Below are positions 1 to 8,468 of a DNA stretch of 64,000 bases, piece after piece. Made by a program: the position numbers and the translations under genes. The stretch's first letter is position 1. The number at the start of each line of letters is the position of its first letter. This stretch comes from an uncultured Lachnospiraceae bacterium (lineage in GTDB: Bacteria > Bacillota > Clostridia > Lachnospirales > Lachnospiraceae), in contig CAKRMH010000008.1 in the NCBI GenBank assembly GCA_934364805.1, positions 1-64,000 on the forward strand, read 5' to 3'. The notes beneath the pieces are model-generated. The model was not told where the DNA came from and did no database searches. It saw only the letters and a program-made list of their open reading frames with translations.

Positions 1-2
1 AT

Positions 3-170
3 GAATCTGAAATCAAAAAATATGCGCTTGAAATGGAAAAGTGTGAGGATATTGCAGTAGTTTATATGGATGGAAATCAATCTATACACGTGATATACAA
101 CCGACCTCAAAACCCCAGTAAATCTGCGGACACCTCAGAAGATGCTATGCTCGCTCAGGGTGTTTGCTAA
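3..170 (+). CDS. 3' end of an unidentified gene (partial)
   Basis: Only the last 55 codons of a forward gene are inside the window. The frame is open from the first bases to a TAA at 168-170. The visible tail is hydrophilic and ends LAQGVC. No domain can be recognised from so short a piece. A strong rho-independent terminator starts 23 bases after the stop, which supports a real gene end here. Confidence 0.5.
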   Translation, partial: ESEIKKYALEMEKCEDIAVVYMDGNQSIHVIYNRPQNPSKSADTSEDAMLAQGVC

Positions 171-192
171 TAAATAATTATTCAAGATAATA

Positions 193-235
193 AGCCCCAC
201 ATGTTGCGGGAAACCGCAAAACATGTGGGGCTTTT
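193..235 (+). terminator. Rho-independent terminator
   Basis: The arm AGCCCCACATGTT pairs with AACATGTGGGGCT around a short GC-rich loop and is followed by a T-run. It closes the transcript of the partial gene upstream. Confidence 0.85.
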
Positions 236-321
236 ACTTGTTCTGATTGTATGGTTAGTTGTTTGCCTGAAAAAAGTAAGAGAAAATTAAAAGAATTTTA
301 ATAAGCATCTCTCCTGTTCCG

Positions 322-330
322 TGCTATAAT
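322..330 (+). promoter_or_regulatory. Extended -10 promoter for the membrane protein/esterase pair
   Basis: TGCTATAAT is a perfect extended -10 box 40 bases upstream of the ATG at 370. There is no good -35 box, which is tolerated by extended -10 promoters. Confidence 0.5.
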
Positions 331-369
331 GTGCCTGTCATGAGAATACATGGATAGAGAGGACTGAGA

Positions 370-1431
370 ATGATGAGAAACTATGGACGTTTCTTAAAAA
401 ATATAGCTGGAATTCTATTACTGCTTGCAATGGTTTCGCTGCTTCTTCCGTTTTGCCGTTTCCTGGTGGGAGGACAGGAGATCACACTTTCAGGAATGGA
501 TGTATTGAGCGCAGGAGCAAAAGCAGGTTATACTTATCTGACAAATGGACAGCTTGCAGATGATTATGTATTAAAGGCGCCACTTACCGTTGGAACGATG
601 AAATCGGCTCTGACATTTGTTCAGGGAAATGTGGACAGCAGATTATTGGTGGCTGGTGCAGTGGCAGTATTGGCTCCACTTTTGCTTTGTTTTCTGGCGA
701 TGTGCATGCTGTTTTTGGCAAGAGGAAAAAAGACCATGGTACTGCCGACGGTGTTTACACTTCTTGTGCTGGCGGAGATGCTTGTGGCATTATTCGGACT
801 GGCAGAACTGCATCCATATTTGCAGATTGGCGTGTATCTTTTCACGCTATTGCATGGAATTGCATGGATTCTGATCCTCATAGGATGGGTGACCGGTGGC
901 TACCGCAGGCCGGAAGAAAAGTCAAAAGATTCCAATAGCCTTGAAAAAACTCCGAGAAAATCCCATCACAAATGGCCCCGCAGAAAACTGTTCCGGAAGA
1001 AGAAATCAAAAAAGAAACGGAAGAGTAAAAAGCAGCCGGCAAGGAAAGACAACACAGATAAAAAGTCACCATCTAGAAAAGAGACCACTGCTCAAAAGAA
1101 TGGAACAGCTAAAAATGACAGCAGTGCAGCGGGGAAAAACCAGCCGTCTAAGAAAAATGGCAGCAGGGATATGGTGGCTGACAGAGGAAGTTCATACGTA
1201 TGGAATGACTGCTCCATCTCTTACGATGCATCAAGTAAAACCTATCAGATTGTCAACAATTCTTTGGAGGATATTCTGATCTACAAAGATGACACCGTCA
1301 TCGGAGGATTGAAAAGTGGTGGAAAAGTATTTGTGGATGATACTGTGACACTGCAGCGAAAAGGAAGCCAGGAAAGGCTGAGACTGTCAGGAAAAAACAG
1401 ACAAATGATAAATGGGGGGAAAACAAAATGA
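370..1431 (+). CDS. Membrane protein with Lys-rich linker, function unknown
   Basis: Predicted 353-residue membrane protein that I do not recognise. The first ~175 residues hold about four hydrophobic segments (near 10-30, 95-115, 123-145 and 150-172). They are followed by an unusually basic, low-complexity linker (about 185-265, dominated by K, R, S and T) and then a small C-terminal domain (about 275-345) that looks beta-rich. The start is preceded by AGAGAGG at seven bases' spacing; a second ATG follows immediately at 373. The last four bases overlap the start of the esterase downstream (ATGA), so the two are probably translationally coupled. The basic linker could bind nucleic acid, polyphosphate or anionic lipid or wall polymer, but the sequence does not decide this. 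Confidence 0.75.
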   Translation: MMRNYGRFLKNIAGILLLLAMVSLLLPFCRFLVGGQEITLSGMDVLSAGAKAGYTYLTNGQLADDYVLKAPLTVGTMKSALTFVQGNVDSRLLVAGAVAVLAPLLLCFLAMCMLFLARGKKTMVLPTVFTLLVLAEMLVALFGLAELHPYLQIGVYLFTLLHGIAWILILIGWVTGGYRRPEEKSKDSNSLEKTPRKSHHKWPRRKLFRKKKSKKKRKSKKQPARKDNTDKKSPSRKETTAQKNGTAKNDSSAAGKNQPSKKNGSRDMVADRGSSYVWNDCSISYDASSKTYQIVNNSLEDILIYKDDTVIGGLKSGGKVFVDDTVTLQRKGSQERLRLSGKNRQMINGGKTK

Positions 1432-2282
1432 AATTAACACAAAAACTTGCAATTGAAAATCCACAGTATGTGGTTACCACGGATATCACCTATGCACAGG
1501 TGGATTCCTGGTATGGACACAGCAGAAGAGACCTGAAAATGGATCTGATCTATCCGGAGGACATGGAAGGACGTACGTATCCATGTATCGTGTGGATCTG
1601 TGGTGGAGGATGGCTTAGAATGGATAAGTCTGCACATCTTGCATATCTTGCACAGCTGGCACAGAAAGGATTTGCAGTGGCAAGTGTGGAATACCGCACT
1701 TCCAATGAAGGATCATTCCCGATGCAGTTAGTAGACGTGAAGGCTGCGATCCGCTATCTGAAAGCGCATGCTGAGCGTTACCGCATCAATCCGGATGCAT
1801 TTGGTGTGATGGGGGAATCCGCAGGAGGATATCTGGCATGCATGGCAGCCCTTGATATGGATGCGTCACTGGAAATCGGGGATTATCTCGAACAGTCCAG
1901 CGAGGTGCAGGCAGCCTGCCCATGGTATCCACCGACGGATCTTGCAACATTTCCGCATGAAAATGAAAAGCAGGCGGCAGCGTCTGCGGAGTCTCTGATG
2001 ATGGGATTTTCTGTTATGGATCACCCAGAGAAAGCAAAAGAGAATTCACCGGTTTCCAAGGTGACACCGGCTGCTCCGCCATTTTTTATCATTCATGGGA
2101 ACGAAGATAAAACGGTTCCGTTTTCCCAGAGCGAAGAGCTTTATGAAGTGTTAGAGAAAGCCGGCTGTGATGTGACACTGCTGGCACTAGACGGCGCAGA
2201 TCATGCCGATCTTATGTTTTTCCAGGAAAAAGTGTGGGAGCAGATCACAGAATTTTTCATTCGCACCTTAGTGGAAAAATAG
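1428..2282 (+). CDS. Alpha/beta hydrolase (esterase/acetyl-xylan esterase-like)
   Basis: A 284-residue alpha/beta hydrolase of the BD-FAE/carboxylesterase type. The oxyanion-hole motif reads CGGGW where HGGGW is common, the nucleophile elbow is GESAGG, and the Asp (GNEDKTVP) and His (GADHAD) of the triad sit near the C-terminus in the expected order. No signal peptide is visible, so it should act in the cytoplasm, probably on small acyl or sugar esters. It overlaps the preceding membrane-protein gene by four bases. The family is clear but the substrate is not. Confidence 0.85.
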   Translation: MKLTQKLAIENPQYVVTTDITYAQVDSWYGHSRRDLKMDLIYPEDMEGRTYPCIVWICGGGWLRMDKSAHLAYLAQLAQKGFAVASVEYRTSNEGSFPMQLVDVKAAIRYLKAHAERYRINPDAFGVMGESAGGYLACMAALDMDASLEIGDYLEQSSEVQAACPWYPPTDLATFPHENEKQAAASAESLMMGFSVMDHPEKAKENSPVSKVTPAAPPFFIIHGNEDKTVPFSQSEELYEVLEKAGCDVTLLALDGADHADLMFFQEKVWEQITEFFIRTLVEK

Positions 2283-2299
2283 ATTTTGGTATAACGGAA

Positions 2300-3457
2300 T
2301 TAACCGTCCGAATATTCATCTTTTGATAAAAGAATGCAGAGAATCTGAAACTCCAGATCGTTTTTGACACGGAAAAGATCTTTTAGTTTTCCAATGCGGT
2401 AGCGTATGGTATTCGGGTGCTGGAAGAGAGCTTCCGCAGTGGGATCAATTTCAAAATCATGGAGGACCAGTTCCTGCATGGTATCTTTTAAGGCAGCATG
2501 TTTTGCAGGATGCAGAACTGCTGCTTTTTCTGCAAGAAATTCACAGGAATAACGGTCTTTGTAAATAGAAAAAATCAGATTGCAGAGACCTAGATCACTG
2601 TATTTTGATCGCTGACAACCATGTTTTACGGACATTCTGCAGGCATGGAGGCTGCGCTCGATCGCAATGTCAATTTTGGAGATTTGGAGAGGTTGATCAC
2701 TGATTCCGGCAATATATTTGGTAAGGTTTAGTTCTTTCATAATGTCATTCCACATGGCAGACGTATTTTCTGGCGAATTTTGTTTTTCTTCGAAACTGAG
2801 AAAAAGGATTCCTTTCTGATATTTCAGAATACGAAGATCCGCTTTGGTTTTCATGTGGTTGGCCTGAAGCATGAGTTTGTTGATTGTTCGCTGAAGTGAA
2901 AATTCATCCGTGTCTGTTGGTGGAAACAGGGAGAGAGAAGTTACGGTTTTTTCACTGATCCGCTGGTCTTCATCAGGAAGAAGAGAGTGAAGAAGCTCGT
3001 GAATCTGTGCATGATGAGACGGTGTGAGCAAAAAAGAATCGATCAGATTCTCATAATAGTTATAATTGGCAGAAGAGCGTAAATGATCCGTAATGCTTAA
3101 AATAACATCTTCAATGTAGATGTCGTGAAAGAAAAAGACAGGAATCCGGGAATGCTCCGCAAGTGCAAGAACCTCAGCGGGGAGTTCTGTAAAGAACACT
3201 GTTTTGATCGCAAAAGCAGACACACCGATATCAATTAATGCTTTAAATGCGGGATATATTCTGGAAGTGTCATTTTTCGCAAAAAGCATATTGGTGATGA
3301 CAAAATCACCCTCATGAAAACCGCTGAAATCACCTTCTATTCCTTCATAATCCAGAATTACAACGTTTGAAATATTGCGATATAATCCTTTGACACCAGC
3401 AATCAGCACAAAATTTTTAAAAAAGTCGAATTTTTCAAGAGAGGCAACATCAAGCAT
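2300..3457 (-). CDS. PucR-family transcriptional regulator
   Basis: A 385-residue regulator with an N-terminal PucR-type sensory domain (about 1-125, starting MLDVASLEKF) and a C-terminal PucR helix-turn-helix (about 315-380, containing HPNTIRYRIGKL). An upstream in-frame ATG exists, but the start at 3457 is chosen because GGAGA lies seven bases before it and the family N-terminus aligns there. PucR proteins usually activate purine or amino-acid-derivative catabolism in response to a pathway compound. It is divergent from the operon beginning at 3673 and is the obvious candidate regulator of it. The inducer is unknown. Confidence 0.88.
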   Translation of the reverse strand: MLDVASLEKFDFFKNFVLIAGVKGLYRNISNVVILDYEGIEGDFSGFHEGDFVITNMLFAKNDTSRIYPAFKALIDIGVSAFAIKTVFFTELPAEVLALAEHSRIPVFFFHDIYIEDVILSITDHLRSSANYNYYENLIDSFLLTPSHHAQIHELLHSLLPDEDQRISEKTVTSLSLFPPTDTDEFSLQRTINKLMLQANHMKTKADLRILKYQKGILFLSFEEKQNSPENTSAMWNDIMKELNLTKYIAGISDQPLQISKIDIAIERSLHACRMSVKHGCQRSKYSDLGLCNLIFSIYKDRYSCEFLAEKAAVLHPAKHAALKDTMQELVLHDFEIDPTAEALFQHPNTIRYRIGKLKDLFRVKNDLEFQILCILLSKDEYSDG

Positions 3458-3546
3458 ATTTGTTCTCCAATCTGTAATGTAAAGACACAATAACATATTT
3501 TTGTAAAAATTACAAAAAAATATAAAAAAATTTGTTTCGCAGTCCA

Positions 3547-3587
3547 TTGTAAACAAGGAACTATGCTGATATAAATATAGGCATAGT
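3547..3587 (+). promoter_or_regulatory. Promoter and palindromic operator of the catabolic operon
   Basis: TTGTAA (3547-3552) and TATAAA (3570-3575) are 17 bases apart. An inverted repeat ACTATGC-N14-GCATAGT (3560-3587) brackets the -10 box, so a bound dimer would sit on the promoter or start site. PucR is the likely ligand by position. The promoter match is moderate. Confidence 0.55.
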
Positions 3588-3594
3588 AAGCGAA

Positions 3595-3631
3595 GGGGCT
3601 TGCAGAAGATAATTCTGCAGGCCCCATTTTT
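3595..3631 (+). terminator. Terminator/attenuator hairpin in the operon leader
   Basis: A 13-bp stem (GGGGCTTGCAGAA paired with TTCTGCAGGCCCC, one G-U pair) with loop GATAA is followed by ATTTTTA. It lies only ~13 bases after the predicted start site and ~40 bases before the first gene, so it can only affect the operon's own transcript. Confidence 0.75.
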
Positions 3632-3672
3632 ATTGCATTTAAAGTATTTTAGATGGATTTCAGGAGGTGGAT

Positions 3673-5304
3673 ATGAGAGAGGAAATGTTGGAGCTTACCA
3701 GAGAAATGGTTGCAGTTCCAAGTGTTAACACAACATCGGGTGAAAAAGATATTGGAATTTTTATAGAAAATTATCTGAGAGAGATCCCATATTTCAAACA
3801 GCATCCAGAGCAGGTTGTGATCCAGACACTGAAAGATGACTGCCTGCAAAGAAGAAATGTATTTGCATTGCTCTGCGGAGAAAAGGATGAGAATCCGAAT
3901 ACGATCATTTTTCATGGGCATACCGACACGGTCGGTGTTGAAGATTATGGACCGCTTCAGGAGGCTGCATTTGACACGGCTGCATTGGAAAAGGAACTGG
4001 CAAAGGTGGAACTTCCGAAGGAGGTGAGGGAGGATCTTGAATCCGGAGACTATCTGTTTGGAAGAGGCGCATGTGATATGAAAAGCGGAGATGCAGTATT
4101 CATGGTTCTTATCAGACACATAGCAGATCATGTAAAAGAGCTTTCGGGAAATATCCTGCTCTCTTTGAATCCGGTAGAAGAAAACCTTCATACAGGAATC
4201 ATCGAAGGAATCGAAACGTTTGAACTCCTGAAAAATAAATATGGATTAAATTATATACTTGCAATCAACAATGACTATACCTGCCCGATGTATCAGGGAG
4301 ATACGAACCAGTATCTTTATACTGGTGTTGGAGGAAAGCTTCTTCCATGTTTTTACATTCAGGGAAGGGAGACGCATGTCGGACAATGTTTTGAGGGCTA
4401 TGATGCGACTGTAGTGGCAGCCAGGCTGACATCAGAGATCAGTTTTCATACGGAATTCTGTGACAGCTATGGCGGAGAGTATTCACTTCCTCCGGTTGCA
4501 CTTAAACTCAAGGATCTGAAAGGCTGGTACAATGTGCAGACAGCAAAAGAGGCTTTGGTTTATTTTAATTATTTCGTCCACAATGCCAGTACAAATGAAA
4601 TTCTTTCAAAACTCAAAAAAACAGCTGAGAAAGCTGTTTCTGATACAATGAAGGATCTGAATCAGAATTATAAGGACTTTTGTGAACTTTCAGGTAAGGA
4701 ATATGTCCCGATTCCGAATGCATGGTCGGTTTTAACGTATGAAAAACTGTATCAGCTTGCCAGTGCAAATTGTAAAGAACTGGATGAGCTTCTTGCTACG
4801 ATGACAGAAGAAGGTCTTCAGAAAAATGAGGATAAGCGGGAACTGCCGATCCGGATGATCCGGATGATGCTTGAAAAGGCGGGGATTTATCATCCGGTCG
4901 TAGTGCTTTATTTTGCTGCTCCGTACTGCCCGCATAACACTTTAAAGAGTGAAGAAGTGCAGGATAAGCGTATTATGGATAAACTGCGGCAGATTACGGA
5001 TGAAGTGGAGAAAGAGACAAAGGTACATTATGAAATCTGCCAGTTTTTCCCGAGTCTTTCGGATAGCAGTTACCTTTGTATTGATGATCCACAGGAATCC
5101 ACGGAAAGTCTGAAGAGGAATTTCCCACAGATGGAACAGCTTTATCCGCTTCCATTTGAAAAGATGAGGGCGCTCGGAATCAAATCGGTGAATTTTGGCG
5201 TTCACGGAAAAGATGCGCATAAGTGGACGGAACGCTTGTATATGCCATACAGCTTTGAAGTATTACCAAAGCTCATCATAAAAACACTGCAGAAATTCTT
5301 ATAG
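3673..5304 (+). CDS. rocB: M20-family peptidase, RocB-like
   Basis: A 543-residue zinc hydrolase of the M20 peptidase family, closest in length and pattern to RocB of the arginine-utilisation regulon. The metal-site motifs are visible: FHGHTDTVG (about residue 80), RGACDMKSG with the bridging Asp (about 135), and PVEEN with the catalytic Glu pair (about 170). A late His (KDAHKWTER) fits the C-terminal ligand. A GTG six bases upstream is in frame, but AGGAGG at 3662-3667 points to the ATG at 3673. It is the first gene of the operon. RocB's own biochemical role is poorly defined; cleavage of an amide or peptide bond in an arginine-related compound is inference. Confidence 0.85.
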   Translation: MREEMLELTREMVAVPSVNTTSGEKDIGIFIENYLREIPYFKQHPEQVVIQTLKDDCLQRRNVFALLCGEKDENPNTIIFHGHTDTVGVEDYGPLQEAAFDTAALEKELAKVELPKEVREDLESGDYLFGRGACDMKSGDAVFMVLIRHIADHVKELSGNILLSLNPVEENLHTGIIEGIETFELLKNKYGLNYILAINNDYTCPMYQGDTNQYLYTGVGGKLLPCFYIQGRETHVGQCFEGYDATVVAARLTSEISFHTEFCDSYGGEYSLPPVALKLKDLKGWYNVQTAKEALVYFNYFVHNASTNEILSKLKKTAEKAVSDTMKDLNQNYKDFCELSGKEYVPIPNAWSVLTYEKLYQLASANCKELDELLATMTEEGLQKNEDKRELPIRMIRMMLEKAGIYHPVVVLYFAAPYCPHNTLKSEEVQDKRIMDKLRQITDEVEKETKVHYEICQFFPSLSDSSYLCIDDPQESTESLKRNFPQMEQLYPLPFEKMRALGIKSVNFGVHGKDAHKWTERLYMPYSFEVLPKLIIKTLQKFL

Positions 5305-5318
5305 GAGGGAATGTGAAG

Positions 5319-6155
5319 ATGTTTGTAAAAGATGGAACAAGTAAGTTAAAAAGAGTATTGGTTTCAAGACCGCAGTTTTTAAAACCAGCGCCGATCAATG
5401 AAATCGCAAAGCTCTGGAAGGATACTACGATGGATGTGGGTATCATGCTTCGTGAACATCAGGAATTTGTAGATGCGTATCATAAAGCCGGAATAGAAGT
5501 GGAGTTTTTAGAACCGGACGACAAAAGACCAAATTCTGTATTTGCCAGAGATTTTGGCGGATGTGTGAAAGAGGGATATATCATGGGACGCTTTAAGCTG
5601 GATATGCGTTATAAAGAACACGTTGATTACAAGCAGCGCATGGAAGAACTTGGAGTGCCAATGATTGGTGAAGTAAAGGAAGGTCTTTTTGAAGGCGGTG
5701 ACTTTATGTTCCTGAACGAGCATTGGATAGCGGTTGGAATGGCTGATCGCACGAATGAGCAGGGATTGAATGAATTAAAGGCGATTTTAGAGCCACTGGG
5801 ATATGAAGTGACGGGAGTGCCGCTGAAAAGGGAATATCTTCACCTGGATATGTGTTTTAATCTGGTGGACGAACATCTGGCAGTTGCTTACCGGAATGGA
5901 CTCCCGGAGCAGTTTCAAAAATTATTGACAAAGCGTGGAATCGAGATCATTGATGTGCCAGAAGAGGCGATTTTCCTTCATGGATGTAATCTTCAGGCTC
6001 TGGGCGGTCATCGCGTTATGTCATTAAAGCGGAATGAAAAAGTGAATGAGCAGCTTGCGGCAAAAGGAATGGATGTGATCGAGTTAAATATCACGGAAAT
6101 CCTGAAAGCCGGAGGCGGACCGCACTGCATGACGTTCCCTTTGCTCAGAGGCTGA
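5319..6155 (+). CDS. Guanidino-group hydrolase (DDAH/arginine deiminase-like)
   Basis: A 278-residue member of the pentein superfamily that hydrolyses guanidino or amidino groups (dimethylarginine dimethylaminohydrolase, arginine deiminase, amidinotransferases). Family motifs occur in order: FARDFG (substrate acidic residues), FEGGDF, HLDMCF (catalytic His) and GGGPHCMT, whose Cys at about 270 is the nucleophile. A GTG at 5313 is in frame, but GGAGGG at 5304-5309 is better spaced for the ATG at 5319. With RocB upstream and an amino-acid transporter downstream, the substrate is likely arginine or a substituted arginine. Which product it forms is not decided by sequence. Confidence 0.85.
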   Translation: MFVKDGTSKLKRVLVSRPQFLKPAPINEIAKLWKDTTMDVGIMLREHQEFVDAYHKAGIEVEFLEPDDKRPNSVFARDFGGCVKEGYIMGRFKLDMRYKEHVDYKQRMEELGVPMIGEVKEGLFEGGDFMFLNEHWIAVGMADRTNEQGLNELKAILEPLGYEVTGVPLKREYLHLDMCFNLVDEHLAVAYRNGLPEQFQKLLTKRGIEIIDVPEEAIFLHGCNLQALGGHRVMSLKRNEKVNEQLAAKGMDVIELNITEILKAGGGPHCMTFPLLRG

Positions 6156-6216
6156 TCGATTCATTACCTGATTGATGTAGAAACTAAGGGGAAATCTATA
6201 GAAAAAGGGTAAAAGA

Positions 6217-7716
6217 ATGAAAAAGAAAATATGTGTATTGATTTTTATGGTGCTCTGTATAGTTGCACTTGCCGGTTGTGGAAAATCCTCTGCCGGAACA
6301 AAAAAAGTAACTTCGGTGGATGAACTTTCCGGGGCAAAAATCGGAGTCCAGCTTGGAACGACAGCAGATATTTACGCCTCTGATTATGAAGGCGATGAGG
6401 CTGGAACAACGGTAGAACGTTACAACAAAATGGCAGATGCTGTTCAGGCATTGAAACAGGATAAGATAGACTGTGTGATTATCGATGAACAGCCTGCAAT
6501 TGCGGTGACAAAAGATTCCGATGACCTAAAGATCCTGGATGAAGAGTTTACTTCTGAGGATTATGCAATCTGTATAGCAAAAGGAAATGACCAGTTAAGA
6601 GAGAAGATCAACGGTGCACTTGCAGAATTGAAGGAGGATGGAACGATCGAACAGATCCTCTCGAATTACATTGGAGAGGATGCAGGAAAACATCCTTATG
6701 AGACACCACAGGGAACAACATATGATCATGGTACGCTGGTTGCTGCTACAAATGCAACATTTCCACCATATGAATACTACGACAATGAGAAAGTGACTGG
6801 AATTGATATTGACATTATCACCGCAATCGGCGACAGGCTTGGAATGAAGGTTGAGATTTCAGACATGGAATTTGACGCCATTATCAATTCGGTAAATTCA
6901 GGTAAGGCAGATGTTGGTGTTGCCGGTATGACGGTGACAGAAGACCGGCAGAAATCAATCGATTTTACAGATTCCTACACCACATCCAAACAGGTAATTA
7001 TTGTAAAAGATAACGATCATGTGAATGGTTTGAATCTGGCTCAGAGATTTCAGAATAATTTTATCAAAGACAGCAGGTGGAAATACATAACAAAAGGTCT
7101 GAAAAATACCCTGATCATCGCAGTCTGTGCGGCAGTGCTTGGAGTAATTCTTGGATTTCTTACAGCGTTTGTCCGTGTTACACATGATAAAAACCACAGT
7201 CTTGGTTTTTTAAACGCAATCTGTAAACTCTATCTGACGATTGTGCGTGGAACACCAATGATGATCCAGCTTCTGATCATGTATTATGTGATTTTTAAAT
7301 CTGTCAATGTAGATAAGGTATTTGTTGCGGTCATTGCGTTTGCAATTAATTCCGGAGCTTATGTTGCTGAAATTTTCCGGAGCGGAATGATGTCCGTAGA
7401 CAATGGGCAGTTTGAGGCTGGACGAAGTCTTGGATTAAGCTACAGGATCACAATGCTTTTTATCGTTTTGCCTCAGGCTGTGAAAAATGTTCTTCCGGCT
7501 CTTTGCAATGAGTTCATAACACTTTTGAAGGAAACCTCAATTTGTGGATACATTGGATTAAATGACCTGACGCGGGGTGGAGATATTATCCGAAGTAACA
7601 CGTTTGATGCATTTATGCCACTAATACTCGTAGCAGTCATCTATCTGATCTTTGTGGAACTTTTATCAATGGCTGTATCAAAAATGGAAAGGAGTCTGAG
7701 AAAAAATGAGCGCTGA
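6217..7716 (+). CDS. Amino-acid ABC transporter: permuted binding protein fused to permease
   Basis: A 499-residue fusion. A lipoprotein signal with lipobox LAGC (Cys21) leads into a type-3 solute-binding domain, then a His/Glu/Gln-type permease with several membrane helices from about 295 to 490. The binding domain is in the wrong order. Residues ~34-160 correspond to the second lobe plus the normal C-terminal end (AKIGVQLGTTAD ... REKINGALAELKEDGT). Residues ~170-275 then give the normal N-terminal lobe (ATNATFPPYEYYD ... GMTVTEDRQKSIDF). The family normally runs the other way, so this looks like a circular permutation at the hinge. The ATPase gene overlaps its end by 11 bases. It probably imports a cationic or polar amino acid for the surrounding pathway. 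Confidence 0.85.
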   Translation: MKKKICVLIFMVLCIVALAGCGKSSAGTKKVTSVDELSGAKIGVQLGTTADIYASDYEGDEAGTTVERYNKMADAVQALKQDKIDCVIIDEQPAIAVTKDSDDLKILDEEFTSEDYAICIAKGNDQLREKINGALAELKEDGTIEQILSNYIGEDAGKHPYETPQGTTYDHGTLVAATNATFPPYEYYDNEKVTGIDIDIITAIGDRLGMKVEISDMEFDAIINSVNSGKADVGVAGMTVTEDRQKSIDFTDSYTTSKQVIIVKDNDHVNGLNLAQRFQNNFIKDSRWKYITKGLKNTLIIAVCAAVLGVILGFLTAFVRVTHDKNHSLGFLNAICKLYLTIVRGTPMMIQLLIMYYVIFKSVNVDKVFVAVIAFAINSGAYVAEIFRSGMMSVDNGQFEAGRSLGLSYRITMLFIVLPQAVKNVLPALCNEFITLLKETSICGYIGLNDLTRGGDIIRSNTFDAFMPLILVAVIYLIFVELLSMAVSKMERSLRKNER

Positions 7717-8443
7717 GACATTATTATTTGTAGAGGGTCTGACAAAAGCATATGGAGACCACGTAGTTCTGGACAATATTTCGACGGAAGTAAAAAGAGG
7801 AGAAGTCATCGCAATTATCGGACCTTCCGGTTGTGGAAAATCTACTTTTTTAAGAAGTCTGAACCAGTTAGAAAAGATAACCTCCGGCTGCATTTTATTT
7901 GAGGGAGTAGATATCACCGGCAGCAGCGTGGATATCAACAATATTCGGAGAAAAATCGGCATGGTTTTTCAGCAATTTAATCTTTTCCCACATATGACAA
8001 TCAAAGAAAATATTATGTTCGCTCCGGTAAAATTAAAAGAAATGACAAGAGAAGAGGCTTCGAAGAAGGCAGAGGAACTGTTGAAAAGAGTCGGGCTTTT
8101 AGATAAAGCAGATGCTTACCCGGATATGCTTTCAGGTGGACAAAAACAAAGAATTGCAATTGCAAGAACACTTGCAATGAATCCGGATCTGATCCTGTTT
8201 GATGAGCCAACATCAGCGTTAGATCCTGAAATGGTTGGGGAAGTTCTGGAACTTATGAATGAACTTGCACAAGAGGGAATGACGATGATCGTTGTGACTC
8301 ATGAGATGGGATTTGCAAGAGAAGTGGCAAACCGTGTCATGTTTATTGATGAAAAGCACATAAAGGAGGAAGGAACACCAGAGGAAATCTTTGAAAATCC
8401 AAAGAGTCCGAGACTGAAGGAGTTTCTTTCCAAAGTGCTGTAA
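7706..8443 (+). CDS. Amino-acid ABC transporter ATP-binding protein (GlnQ/HisP type)
   Basis: A 245-residue ABC ATPase of the polar amino-acid uptake family. Walker A is GPSGCGKST, the signature is LSGGQKQR, Walker B/D-loop is LILFDEPTSALD, and the H-loop His lies in VVTHEMGFAREV. Its start lies inside the permease gene (11-base overlap), so the two are coupled and it energises the fused permease. No separate binding protein or second permease is encoded nearby, so the transporter is probably a homodimer of the fusion with an ATPase dimer. Confidence 0.92.
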   Translation: MSAETLLFVEGLTKAYGDHVVLDNISTEVKRGEVIAIIGPSGCGKSTFLRSLNQLEKITSGCILFEGVDITGSSVDINNIRRKIGMVFQQFNLFPHMTIKENIMFAPVKLKEMTREEASKKAEELLKRVGLLDKADAYPDMLSGGQKQRIAIARTLAMNPDLILFDEPTSALDPEMVGEVLELMNELAQEGMTMIVVTHEMGFAREVANRVMFIDEKHIKEEGTPEEIFENPKSPRLKEFLSKVL

Positions 8444-8468
8444 ATAGAAAAAGAAAGAGGAAGAAAGA

